Of a stretch of 29,057 bases of DNA, positions 1 to 7,491 are shown in pieces; within the stretch, counting starts at the first letter, position 1, and each line of letters starts with the position of its first letter. The position numbers and the translations under genes were made by a program. Location of the stretch: contig CAZAQH010000019.1 of NCBI GenBank assembly GCA_964487395.1, positions 1-29,057 of the forward strand. The letters are read 5' to 3'. The notes under the pieces are model-generated. The model was not told the origin of the DNA and did not search any database. It saw only the letters and a program-made list of their open reading frames with translations. This stretch comes from RGIG8767 sp964487395. Lineage in GTDB: Bacteria; Bacillota; Clostridia; Lachnospirales; Lachnospiraceae.

Positions 1-647
1 ATCTGTTCAGAAATTTCTTCACGAAGACGGATAACATCATCTGTCATAACACGTCCTGTAGAATTTTTCTGGTCAATTTTGTCTTCGATTAAGCGGTCAA
101 TACCGTATAAAGCGATACGTCTGTAGTCACCGATGATACGTCCACGTCCGTAAGCATCTGGAAGACCTGTAATAATGTGAGAAGAACGACAAGCTCTCAT
201 GTCTTCATTGTATGCATCAAAACATCCAGCATTGTGAGTTTTTCTATGTGTTGAGAAAAATTCGCTGATTTCTGGATCTACTGTGTAGCCATTGTCTGCA
301 CAAGCCTTTTCTGCCATTCTGATACCGCCGTAAGGCTGCATGGAACGTTTGAAAGGTTTATCTGTCTGGAAACCTACGATAGTTTCCTTTGTTTTGTCAA
401 GGTAGCCTGGTCCATGGGAAGTGATAGTAGAAACAACTTTGGTATCCATATCAAGAACACCGCCTGCTTCTCTTTCTTTCTTGGACAAATCCATTACCTG
501 TGCCCATAAATCAGTTGTGTTTTGTGTAGGTCCTGCTAAAAAACTGTCATCTCCATCATAGGGAGTGTAGTTTTTCTGGATGAAATCTCTTACATTGATT
601 TCATTTTCCCATTTGCCGCCTACAAAATCAGTCCATTCTGGTTTCAT
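1..647 (-). CDS. pflB: Formate C-acetyltransferase (pyruvate formate-lyase), N-terminal part, cut by window edge
   Basis: PFL converts pyruvate and CoA to acetyl-CoA and formate by a glycyl-radical mechanism in the cytoplasm of anaerobes. Reading the minus strand from the ATG at 647-645 gives about 215 residues open to the window edge. They start MKPEWTDFVGGKWENEI and include GPTQNTTDLW, TITSHGPGYLDK and DAYGRGRIIGDYRR, which are typical of the PFL N-terminal half. The family is about 740-750 residues, so the active-site cysteine pair and the radical glycine lie outside the window. An AGGAGG site about 8 bases upstream fixes the start. A consensus sigma-A promoter lies at 737-765. The DUF1858 gene diverges from the same region. 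Confidence 0.96.
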   Translation of the reverse strand, partial: MKPEWTDFVGGKWENEINVRDFIQKNYTPYDGDDSFLAGPTQNTTDLWAQVMDLSKKEREAGGVLDMDTKVVSTITSHGPGYLDKTKETIVGFQTDKPFKRSMQPYGGIRMAEKACADNGYTVDPEISEFFSTHRKTHNAGCFDAYNEDMRACRSSHIITGLPDAYGRGRIIGDYRRIALYGIDRLIEDKIDQKNSTGRVMTDDVIRLREEISEQ

Positions 648-736
648 TTTGTTATTTCCTCCTGTTTTTTTCGTTATAAATAGAAAATTGAGTAAATTAA
701 AAATTACTCGTTAACTATGTTACTTACCGTAAATTC

Positions 737-765
737 ATTATATGTTACACCCCATTAAGCGTCAA
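737..765 (-). promoter_or_regulatory. Sigma-A promoter for pflB
   Basis: On the minus strand TTGACG (765-760) is followed after exactly 17 bases by TATAAT (742-737), a near-perfect housekeeping promoter pointing at pflB. The predicted start is near 730, giving a leader of about 80 nt. An imperfect dyad, TACAA-N3-TTGTA, lies upstream at 805-817 and could be an operator. Its owner is unknown. Confidence 0.85.
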
Positions 766-843
766 GTGAACCAGTGTACTTTTTTCTATACAAAGTGCCC
801 ATTATACAAGGTTTGTACGAAAAAAAATACAAAAAATGGATAG

Positions 844-872
844 TTGCAAGAAAAAGTGGAAAGTATTATACT
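844..872 (+). promoter_or_regulatory. Sigma-A promoter for the DUF1858 gene
   Basis: TTGCAA (844-849), 17-base spacer, TATACT (867-872). The predicted start is near 879, about 60 nt upstream of the coding start. It diverges from the pflB promoter, so the two genes share a control region of about 290 bases. Confidence 0.75.
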
Positions 873-940
873 AACTTATGCACAAATAAAGTGAAATATA
901 TATGTGAACAGACAACCCATAAAGAAATGGAGGTTTTGAA

Positions 941-1132
941 ATGAGTGGAATCACTAAGGAAATGACAATAGGAGAAATCTTAAGAACAAACCCTAATGTA
1001 GCACCTGTTTTAATGGAAGCAGGCATGCATTGTTTAGGCTGTCCTTCTGCACAGGGTGAAAGCCTTGAAGAAGCTGCAATGGTTCATGGAATGGATATTG
1101 ATGATTTAATGCAGAAAATCGAAGCACTGTAA
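941..1132 (+). CDS. DUF1858 domain-containing small protein
   Basis: This 63-residue protein is essentially a single DUF1858 domain: an N-terminal MTIGEIL segment, LMEAGMHCLGCP carrying a CxxC pair (C31, C34), then ESLEEAAMVHGMD. Related domains occur in ScdA/YtfE-type and hybrid-cluster-linked proteins. The paired cysteines suggest metal or Fe-S binding or redox chemistry, but the biochemical role is not established. GGAGG about 7 bases upstream sets the start. It has its own promoter, is divergent from pflB, and ends at the terminator shared with mecA. Its position beside pflB suggests a link to anaerobic metabolism, which is inference only. Confidence 0.9.
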   Translation: MSGITKEMTIGEILRTNPNVAPVLMEAGMHCLGCPSAQGESLEEAAMVHGMDIDDLMQKIEAL

Positions 1133-1163
1133 AAAAACGATTACAATATTATATAGTTGGACA

Positions 1164-1209
1164 AAAAAATCCTTCTGTTAAATGAAATTCATTTACAGAA
1201 GGATTTTTA
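1164..1209. terminator. Bidirectional intrinsic terminator between the DUF1858 gene and mecA
   Basis: An A-run and arm AAAATCCTTCTGTTAAATG pair with CATTTACAGAAGGATTTTT, with a single bulged base and a short AT loop. The structure is flanked by an A-run on one side and a T-run on the other, so it can stop transcription from both converging genes. Confidence 0.85.
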
Positions 1210-1229
1210 TTGTCTGTCTAAGACCTGTT

Positions 1230-2033
1230 TTATGGTTGAGATACAAGTGCCAGAGACTGCAGGGCTTTCTTTTCGGAAATCAAATCAAAATGCTCTTCAA
1301 AGAAGTATTCGCTGGCAGGTACTGTTTTTTCAAGATGTCCGTATTCGGACAAAATATTGCAAACCTTGTTAAAGGTTTCGGCAGTCTGAGCGGACTTGTT
1401 AATTACGAGAAGATAACGGTTTGTTCTTGTATTTTTATAAAGTGAATTATCACCGTCATAAACATCTTTAAGAATACCGGCAGGTTTCAACAGTTCATAC
1501 ATCGATGAAAATGAGAAAACCTTAATCAGGTTCTTCGGAGTCGTAACAGCTTCTGCTGTTTCATTTACAGGATCTTCCGTAGCAGAAGAAAGGGTCTTGC
1601 CTTTTTCGGTATCATTTTTAGAAGAAACACCTTTCTTAATTCGTTTGAACAAATCAAGAACGTCATCATCATTATTAGATAAATTAGCAACGGTTTCTTC
1701 GAGAGTATCATCAGATGATGAATCAAGAGAGTCATCGTCATGAACAGAAGGAGCAAACTTGGAAAAACGCGTATCGAGTTCTTCGGGGTCTTCAACCTTC
1801 GTAATAATCAAAACAATACAGTCTGCGTTAAGGGGTATCGCTTCTATCATCAATGGAATATCTTCAGCCTCAAATCCAAATTTCAGGGATGCCTGTTGCA
1901 TCATATCACGGAAAAGACTTTTGGCTTTTTCGGTTCCATAAGCTAATTCACTGATTTTGAGTTCTCTGTCGGCTAAATCAGCTTTTGTTAAAGTACAGCG
2001 AATTTGATGGTCGTTTACTTTTTCGATTTTCAT
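1230..2033 (-). CDS. mecA: Adaptor protein MecA
   Basis: MecA adaptors recruit substrates to ClpC for degradation by ClpCP; in Bacillus the classic substrate is ComK. The 267 residues fit the family layout. The N-terminal substrate-binding region (about 1-90) starts MKIEKVNDHQIRCTLTKADL. A long acidic, Asp/Ser-rich linker (about 98-160) follows, and the C-terminal ClpC-binding region (about 170-267) starts IKVFSFSSMYELLKPAG. The ATG at 2033 is preceded by AAGGATG. The gene is monocistronic, with a possible promoter at 2054-2082, and ends at the shared terminator. Substrates in this organism cannot be read from sequence. Confidence 0.92.
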   Translation of the reverse strand: MKIEKVNDHQIRCTLTKADLADRELKISELAYGTEKAKSLFRDMMQQASLKFGFEAEDIPLMIEAIPLNADCIVLIITKVEDPEELDTRFSKFAPSVHDDDSLDSSSDDTLEETVANLSNNDDDVLDLFKRIKKGVSSKNDTEKGKTLSSATEDPVNETAEAVTTPKNLIKVFSFSSMYELLKPAGILKDVYDGDNSLYKNTRTNRYLLVINKSAQTAETFNKVCNILSEYGHLEKTVPASEYFFEEHFDLISEKKALQSLALVSQP

Positions 2034-2053
2034 ATTATCACATCCTTACTATT

Positions 2054-2082
2054 AGTATAAACGAAACAAAAAACCGGTTAAA
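2054..2082 (-). promoter_or_regulatory. Possible promoter for mecA
   Basis: On the minus strand a good -10, TATACT (2059-2054), lies 17 bases from a poor -35, TTTAAC (2082-2077). The predicted start would leave a leader of only about 15 nt, enough for the ribosome binding site. An 8-base palindrome AACCGGTT overlaps the spacer and -35 at 2072-2079. Confidence 0.4.
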
Positions 2083-2263
2083 TGGGTTGAAATTACAGAT
2101 AAAACAATGTTTCCCTATAATAATAAGATACTGTAATACTTGTCGTTTGTTACCTGAAACTTTCTTTATTATCGATGTACATGTATTTTAAACACTATAA
2201 TAAAGGAAGTCAATACTACAGCATGCCCAGAACGAAAAATTTAATAAAAATATAATAATCTAC

Positions 2264-2292
2264 TTGCCATATTGGAAAAAATTAGTTATAAT
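2264..2292 (+). promoter_or_regulatory. Strong sigma-A promoter in the mecA to 2709 gap
   Basis: TTGCCA (2264-2269), 17-base spacer, TATAAT (2287-2292). No open reading frame follows for more than 400 bases. The predicted start, 2299-2300, coincides with the first paired base of a long-range helix, which argues that it drives a non-coding RNA. Confidence 0.75.
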
Positions 2293-2299
2293 TTCTTCT

Positions 2300-2590
2300 A
2301 GAAATGCATCGGACAAACCGTAACGGAAGGAGGCTTGTCCATACATAGATTCAAATCTTGAATCCTATTTTTCAAAGCAAATGAATCTCCATTTCACGAT
2401 GGGCGTCGATTCAACAATTTCAATTAACAATCTGAATACGTTTTAATCGTCTCATTATTAGTATGGAGATGTCTTACAAGCATATGCGCTTGTTCAGAAA
2501 TTATTAATTTCCAAATTAAACTCACAAGATCATGTAATATAATTCAAAATCAGTAAAGGTATATTTTTTTTACATGTCTGATGCATTTCT
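2300..2590 (+). ncRNA. Candidate structured non-coding RNA of unknown class
   Basis: The 675-base gap between mecA and the gene at 2709 has no credible coding frame. From the predicted start after the 2264-2292 promoter, AGAAATGCATCGGACA (2300-2315) pairs with TGTCTGATGCATTTCT (2575-2590) as 16 pairs including one G-U, closing a domain of about 290 nt. Inside are a GATTCAA/TTGAATC hairpin (2348-2364, extendable past a bulged C), an ATCTCCAT/ATGGAGAT long-range pairing (2385-2392 with 2463-2470), an ACAAGC/GCTTGT hairpin (2476-2493) and a GAAATT/AATTTC hairpin (2497-2511). A GGACAA/TTGTCC hairpin (2311-2340) enclosing an AAGGAGG stretch would compete with the inner end of the closing helix. 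I see no signatures of tmRNA, RNase P, SRP RNA or T-box. The alternative reading is a small palindromic mobile element. The 3' end is unproven; a weak terminator-like hairpin follows at 2640-2669. Confidence 0.5.
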
Positions 2591-2639
2591 TCTATTTAAG
2601 TTATCGTCATTATGAACAAAAAAATTAAAAAAAATACAC

Positions 2640-2669
2640 AAGGAATTTTTATATCACAAAAATCCTTTT
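2640..2669 (+). terminator. Weak terminator-like hairpin upstream of the 75-aa gene
   Basis: AAGGA(A)TTTTT pairs with AAAAATCCTT around a 7-base loop, followed by only a short T stretch. It could end the RNA transcribed from 2299 or act as a leader attenuator for the gene at 2709. It is AU-rich, so confidence is low. Confidence 0.35.
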
Positions 2670-2708
2670 GGTCGATGTAGTCTAAAAATTGCATAGGGGG
2701 AAATATTT

Positions 2709-2936
2709 TTGGAACACAATAAATCAGAAAAACTCAAACAAGCTTTAGAAGCTGCAAAGAATCAAGGCGTTTTAATTTATCAGGGGAATAGATTAGCAAC
2801 TCCGGCAGAGATAGCCTGTACGCAGTGGGTTAATGAAGAGATCAACTATTTACCTGAATTTATTGTAAAAAATGAACTTGGAGACTTAAAAGAAATCTGG
2901 TTTAGCGAGAGAAGCAATATTTTACTTGCTGAATAA
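2709..2936 (+). CDS. Hypothetical protein of 75 residues
   Basis: I do not recognise a family. The start is a TTG at 2709 preceded by AGGGGG with 8-base spacing; no in-frame ATG lies nearby. The product is soluble, with no signal peptide or membrane segment. It has a charged N-terminal helix (KSEKLKQALEAAKNQG), then VLIYQGNRLATPAEIACTQWVNEE and a C-terminal stretch with PEFIVKNELGDLKEIWF. Codon use resembles its neighbours, and the good ribosome binding site supports translation. It lies between the candidate RNA and the GH18 gene. No clear promoter of its own was found, so it may be read through from the 2264-2292 promoter. Confidence 0.6.
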   Translation: MEHNKSEKLKQALEAAKNQGVLIYQGNRLATPAEIACTQWVNEEINYLPEFIVKNELGDLKEIWFSERSNILLAE

Positions 2937-3029
2937 TTTATTATTAACAGAAAAAACTGTCTCTTATCTGAAACTTCAGTTTAGGAAAACCCGTATACCG
3001 ACTGAAGAAAAAAATGTCAAAAAATAGTA

Positions 3030-3058
3030 ATGACGATAATAAAATAGTTTGTTATAAT
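3030..3058 (+). promoter_or_regulatory. Promoter for the GH18 glycosidase gene
   Basis: ATGACG (3030-3035), 17-base spacer, perfect TATAAT (3053-3058). The predicted start near 3065 lies just ahead of the AGGAGG ribosome site, giving a leader of about 20 nt. A CTTCAGT/ACTGAAG hairpin at 2974-3007 lies just upstream, but no T-run follows it. Confidence 0.6.
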
Positions 3059-3083
3059 AAAGGGCAGTCAGGAGGTAACGAGA

Positions 3084-4769
3084 ATGAAAAAGTTCATTCC
3101 GGCAATCGTCGCGATTGCCCTAATTATTGTGGTATTACTGTGTTCCTTTGGGGTAAAAATAGCACAAAGATATTCATATTCAAAAGAACAACAGGATTTA
3201 AATGAATATTATAGTGTCGATAATGATGAAGATGTAGCAATTGTCTTACAAAACGAAATAATAGATATCAAGGCAAAATTACTAGAAGGTTCTTATTATA
3301 TGGATTTTTCTTCTGTTCAGAGCTTGTTAAATGATAGATTTTATGTAGATACCAATGAAAATCTTCTTATTTATACAACTCCGACAGATATTATTAAAAG
3401 TGAAATCGGAAGTGCAGCCTTTGCAATATCCGGACAGGAAGAAGCTACTGATTATATTATTTCCAGATATGAAGGTGATACGTTATATGTAGCACTTGAT
3501 TATGTAAAAAAATATACTAATTTCTCATACGAAGCATTCAGCGAACCAAATCGTATTCAGCTTCGTACACAGTGGGGTGAGAGAACAAGTGCCGAGGTAA
3601 AAAAAGACTCAGCGGTTCGTCTAAAAGGTGGAGTGAAAAGCCCTATTCTTAGAGAAGTTGCAGTAGATGAGACTTTGGTAGTATTGGAAAAAATGGACAC
3701 ATGGACCAAAGTTAAAACGAGCGATGCACTTATAGGATATATTGAAAATAAACATTTAAAAGATGAAGTTACAGAACAGAAAATTGCAGTGACGGATTAT
3801 GTTAGTCCTGAATATACATCCATTCATAAAGACTATAAGATTAATTTAGGATGGCATCAGGTGATGGCACAAGCAGCCAATGGTGATTTTGATAACGTGG
3901 TAAATGGGACAGGAACCATGAATGTTATTTCACCAACATGGTTTTCATTAGTTGACAATGAAGGTGGTATTTCAAGTATTGCAAGTCCTGATTACGTAAG
4001 TAAAGCGCATGCAAGAAATATGGAAGTATGGGCATTGGTTGATAATTTTGACACGAATGTCAGTACTTATGAAGTCCTTTCTTATACAAGTAAAAGAGCA
4101 GTACTAATTCAGAATCTTATGAAACAGGTATTAAATAATGATATAGATGGTATTAATATTGACTTTGAACAGTTAGATTATGAAACAGGCGAGCATTTCA
4201 CAGAATTTTTAAGAGAACTTTCTATTGAATGCCGTAAAAATGGAATAGTGCTTTCTGTTGACAATTATGTACCGCGAGAATCTACAACACATTATAATCG
4301 TAAGGAACAGGGCGTAGTTGCCGATTATGTCATTATTATGGGATATGATGAACACTGGGGAACCGGTGGAGTGGCTGGTTCTGTTGCATCAATAGGTTTT
4401 GTGGAGGATGGAATTGTTAAGACATTAGAAGAGGTTCCTTCCAATAAAATTATTAATGCCATTCCTTTCTATACAAGAGTATGGAAAACAAAAGATAACC
4501 AGGTTACGAGTGAAGCAGTAGGTATGGAGACGGCAGAGAACTTTATTGCAAAGAATAATGTCGAGACCAGATGGGACGAAGAAGCCTGCCAGAACTACGG
4601 AGAAGTTCAACTGGGAGATACGCTGTATCAGGTATGGCTTGAGGATGAACAGTCCATAGAGACCAAACTGACAATCATGTCAAAATATGATTTAGCCGGT
4701 GTGGCGGAATGGAAGCTTGGATTTGAAAAATCAAGTATCTGGGATACAATAGATTCTTATGTAAAATAA
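3084..4769 (+). CDS. Exported glycoside hydrolase family 18 protein with SH3-like domain
   Basis: A predicted cell-wall or chitin-type glycosidase of the group that includes spore and peptidoglycan N-acetylglucosaminidases such as SleL/YaaH and YdhD. The 561 residues comprise a membrane anchor or signal (about 4-26), a stalk with a copper-amine-oxidase-like N-terminal fold (about 40-165), a bacterial SH3-like domain (about 170-226), and a GH18 barrel (about 245-561). The GH18 signature DGINIDFE runs from D355 to E362; E362 is the expected catalytic acid. YVIIMGYDEHWG and a late GVAEWKLGFE strand also fit. No LysM repeats are present. AGGAGG lies 8 bases before the ATG. It ends at the 4772-4807 terminator and precedes an amidase gene, so two wall hydrolases are adjacent. 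The true substrate is not known. Confidence 0.88.
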   Translation: MKKFIPAIVAIALIIVVLLCSFGVKIAQRYSYSKEQQDLNEYYSVDNDEDVAIVLQNEIIDIKAKLLEGSYYMDFSSVQSLLNDRFYVDTNENLLIYTTPTDIIKSEIGSAAFAISGQEEATDYIISRYEGDTLYVALDYVKKYTNFSYEAFSEPNRIQLRTQWGERTSAEVKKDSAVRLKGGVKSPILREVAVDETLVVLEKMDTWTKVKTSDALIGYIENKHLKDEVTEQKIAVTDYVSPEYTSIHKDYKINLGWHQVMAQAANGDFDNVVNGTGTMNVISPTWFSLVDNEGGISSIASPDYVSKAHARNMEVWALVDNFDTNVSTYEVLSYTSKRAVLIQNLMKQVLNNDIDGINIDFEQLDYETGEHFTEFLRELSIECRKNGIVLSVDNYVPRESTTHYNRKEQGVVADYVIIMGYDEHWGTGGVAGSVASIGFVEDGIVKTLEEVPSNKIINAIPFYTRVWKTKDNQVTSEAVGMETAENFIAKNNVETRWDEEACQNYGEVQLGDTLYQVWLEDEQSIETKLTIMSKYDLAGVAEWKLGFEKSSIWDTIDSYVK

Positions 4770-4771
4770 TG

Positions 4772-4807
4772 AAAAGGCATTGCAACCGAAAGGAAGCATT
4801 GCCTTTT
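4772..4807 (+). terminator. Terminator after the GH18 gene
   Basis: AAAAGGCATTGC and GCATTGCCTTTT form a 12-position stem with one T-T mismatch, ending in four T residues just after the GH18 stop codon. Confidence 0.7.
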
Positions 4808-4875
4808 AAAATTGGATGACAGCATATTTGCGGTTTGATTTTCATAAAATGGTAAAAATATCAGGCAGATAATAT

Positions 4876-5618
4876 ATGAAACTGGATATCTATAAAATAA
4901 TCAATCAAAATGAAAAACTGAAACGAATTATTGGAATTATCATGGCTGCATTACTATTAATTTCAATGGTACTGCTGGCAAAAGAAATGAGTGATGTACG
5001 TACAGCGTCAGACAGTGTACAAAATAAATCAAAAAAAAGATAGTAGTAATTGATGCAGGACACGGTGCTGCAGACTCTGGGAAAGTTGGAATCAATGATG
5101 CCTTGGAAAAGGATATTAATCTTCAAATAGCCAAAAAAGTGCAGCAGCTTCTTTTGTCACAGGATGTGAAAGTCTACATGACAAGAGAAGATGATATAGG
5201 GTTTTATCCATCAAGCGGAAGCAATAAAAAAGTACAGGATATGAAAAAAAGAGTGGAATATATAAATGATTTGCAGCCGGATATTGCCGTGAGCATTCAT
5301 CAGAATTCCTATGGAGAAGAAAGTATTTATGGTGCGCAGGTATTTTACTATGGAACAAGTGGTGAAGGAAAAACGGCGGCAGAAATCATGCAGGAACAGT
5401 TAATTACTACACTTGATAAAAATAATAAAAGAGAAGCCAAAAACAATAACAGTTATTATCTGCTTAAAAAAACCAATTCACCTATTATTATTGTAGAATG
5501 TGGTTTTTTATCAAATCATAAAGAAGCAGAGCTACTTATCACATCGAACTATCAGCAGAAGGCTGCCTGGGCAATTCATCTTGGAATACTCCGTTATCTA
5601 AATATGCAGGATGAATAG
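4876..5618 (+). CDS. N-acetylmuramoyl-L-alanine amidase (CwlD-like), interrupted by a -1 frameshift
   Basis: An Amidase_3-type zinc enzyme that cleaves the bond between MurNAc and L-Ala; CwlD relatives act on spore cortex. The frame from ATG 4876 gives an N-terminal membrane segment (about residues 18-35) and then hits TAG at 5041, straight after eight A residues (5031-5038). One base back, the frame continues KIVVIDAGHGAADSGK and runs to 5618. The joined product would be about 247 residues, with zinc ligands in DAGHG, LEKD and SIHQN and the catalytic glutamate in IVECGF. Starting instead at the downstream TTG (5103) would lose the first zinc histidine, so the upstream reading is the original gene. 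A missing A by mutation or sequencing error, or slippage on the A-tract, would each explain it. The ribosome site is weak. Confidence 0.85.
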
Positions 5619-5683
5619 TTGTTTTTCGGGCAAATTTGATATAAGATATCAGATAGTAGATTGAGAATAGAAAGAGGATTATC

Positions 5684-6640
5684 ATGAAGTGGACAAGAAT
5701 CAGAATTAAAACCATTACAGATGCAGAGGATATTATTATTAGTTCCCTCTATGACCTTGGACTGGAAGGGGCTCAGATTGAGGATAAAATTCCGTTAAGT
5801 GCATGGGAAAAAGAGCAGATGTTTGTAGATATTCCACCTGAGACAGAGGTTGATGATGGGATAGCTTATTTGAACTTTTTTATTGAAGAAGATAATGGTA
5901 AAGATATTCCGAAAATGATAGATAATGTAAAAAAAGAATTAGAAGATATTCGTGCGTATTGTGAAATTGGTGAAGGAAGCATTACAGTAGACGAAACAGA
6001 AGACTTAGATTGGATTAATAATTGGAAACAGTATTTCCATCAATTTTATATTGATGACTTACTTGTTATACCTTCATGGGAAAAAGTAAAAATTGAAGAT
6101 GAAAATAAAATGGTCCTGCATATTGATCCGGGAACTGCATTCGGAACAGGTATGCATGAGACAACACAGCTTTGTATAAGACAGTTGAAAAAATACATTA
6201 CACCCAAGACAAAATTATTAGATGTTGGAACCGGAAGCGGAATCCTTGCAATTCTTGCATTGATGTTTGGTGCCGATTCCTGCGTTGGAACAGATTTAGA
6301 TCCTTGTGCAGTGGAAGCTGTCAAAGAAAATATGGCAACCAATCATATTGATGCAGGAAAATTTTCAATGATGATAGGCAATATCATTACAGATAAAGAG
6401 GTACAGGATAAAGTAGGATACGAGTGCTATGATATCGTTGTTGCCAATATCCTTGCAGGAGTATTAGTGTCACTTACACCGGTTATTGTTGCACAGATGA
6501 AAAAAGGTGCTGTTTACATAACATCCGGAATTATTAATGAAAAAGAAAATAGTGTCAAAGAAGCAATAGAAAAAGCCGGTCTTACTATTTTAGAGACAAC
6601 CTATCAGGGTGAATGGGTAAGCATAACAGCAAGAAAATAA
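5684..6640 (+). CDS. prmA: Ribosomal protein L11 methyltransferase
   Basis: PrmA trimethylates ribosomal protein L11 using S-adenosylmethionine. The 318 residues fit the family. There is an N-terminal L11-recognition domain, a linker with DWINNWKQYFHQFYIDDLLVIPSW, then HIDPGTAFGTGMHETTQLC and the SAM-binding motif LLDVGTGSGILAI, followed by VVANILAGVL near the active site. AAAGAGGA sits upstream of the ATG. It directly precedes rsmE, a common Firmicutes pairing of ribosome-modifying enzymes, and probably starts an operon running through thiI. No clear promoter was found. Confidence 0.95.
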   Translation: MKWTRIRIKTITDAEDIIISSLYDLGLEGAQIEDKIPLSAWEKEQMFVDIPPETEVDDGIAYLNFFIEEDNGKDIPKMIDNVKKELEDIRAYCEIGEGSITVDETEDLDWINNWKQYFHQFYIDDLLVIPSWEKVKIEDENKMVLHIDPGTAFGTGMHETTQLCIRQLKKYITPKTKLLDVGTGSGILAILALMFGADSCVGTDLDPCAVEAVKENMATNHIDAGKFSMMIGNIITDKEVQDKVGYECYDIVVANILAGVLVSLTPVIVAQMKKGAVYITSGIINEKENSVKEAIEKAGLTILETTYQGEWVSITARK

Positions 6641-6674
6641 CAGCTGCATATAATAAATGGATGGGGTATACGGA

Positions 6675-7424
6675 ATGTATCAGTTTTTTGTTGAGCCAGA
6701 TCATATACAGGGAAATAGAATCACAATCGACGGAGAAGATGTAAATCATATTAAAAATGTTCTTCGTATGAAAGTGGGAGACGAAATTGCCGTTAGCAAT
6801 GGAATAGATGGAAAAGAATACCGCTGTGGAATTGAAAGCATGGGAGACGAAATTATCTGTTCTCTTCGTTTCATAAAGGAAGACGGACTGGAACTTCCAT
6901 CGCAGATTTACTTATTTCAGGGTCTTCCCAAAGCAGATAAAATGGAACTGATTATTCAAAAGGCTGTGGAACTTGGCGTATATGAAGTCGTACCGGTTGC
7001 TACCAAACGATGTGTGGTTAAACTCGATGAGAAAAAGGCAAAAAGTAAAATAGCACGCTGGCAGGAAATCGCCAAGGCTGCCGCCAAACAGAGTAAAAGA
7101 CGAATCATACCGGAAGTTCATAACGTAATGACAATGAAACAGGCTATAACATATTCGCAATCAATGGATATTCGCTTAATCCCATACGAATTGGCAGAAG
7201 ATATGGAACAGACACGTAGTATTATTGAATCTATAAAACCCGGACAAAAAATAGGATTTTTCATTGGACCGGAAGGCGGCTTTGACGACGAAGAGATAAT
7301 GCATGCCAAAGCAGATGGAATTATTCCGATTACGTTGGGAAAAAGAATTTTGCGTACAGAAACAGCTGGACTGGCTGTTTTATCATGGATAATGTACCAA
7401 TTAGAAGGAAAAGACATAAAATAA
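6675..7424 (+). CDS. rsmE: 16S rRNA (uracil1498-N3)-methyltransferase
   Basis: RsmE methylates N3 of U1498 in 16S rRNA. It is a SPOUT methyltransferase that binds SAM through a C-terminal trefoil knot. The 249-residue form starts MYQFFVEP, the usual beginning of this family. An upstream in-frame ATG at 6657 has no ribosome site and adds six atypical residues. Visible features are an N-terminal PUA-like domain with GEDVNHIKNVLRMKVGD, the segment LPKADKMELIIQKAVELGV, and the knot motifs IGFFIGPEGGF and LGKRILRTETAGLAVLSW. It lies 34 bases after prmA. Confidence 0.95.
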   Translation: MYQFFVEPDHIQGNRITIDGEDVNHIKNVLRMKVGDEIAVSNGIDGKEYRCGIESMGDEIICSLRFIKEDGLELPSQIYLFQGLPKADKMELIIQKAVELGVYEVVPVATKRCVVKLDEKKAKSKIARWQEIAKAAAKQSKRRIIPEVHNVMTMKQAITYSQSMDIRLIPYELAEDMEQTRSIIESIKPGQKIGFFIGPEGGFDDEEIMHAKADGIIPITLGKRILRTETAGLAVLSWIMYQLEGKDIK

Positions 7425-7491
7425 TATATCAGAATACGGTTTTTTCTGTCGAAGGACAGAGAACTGTTGTAAATAGAAAGAGAGCAGTAAT

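Noticed and set aside
1157..1445. Plus-strand open frames across the mecA 3' end
   Set aside because: They overlap the shared terminator and mecA, lack ribosome sites and resemble no family.
2974..3007. CTTCAGT/ACTGAAG hairpin as a terminator for the 75-residue gene
   Set aside because: It is followed by an A-run, not a T-run, on the plus strand. The loop is long and the stem short.
3014..3205. Small plus-strand frame overlapping the GH18 start
   Set aside because: It is out of frame with the well-supported GH18 gene, has no ribosome site, and overlaps its promoter.
5103..5618. Amidase read as an intact 171-residue gene from TTG 5103
   Set aside because: It would omit the DAGHG zinc-binding motif that lies in frame just upstream, and no ribosome site precedes the TTG. 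The frameshifted longer gene explains the sequence better.
7441..7465. CTGTC/GACAG hairpin between rsmE and nifZ as a terminator
   Set aside because: The stem is about 6 bp, with no T-run after it. The genes are better read as one operon.
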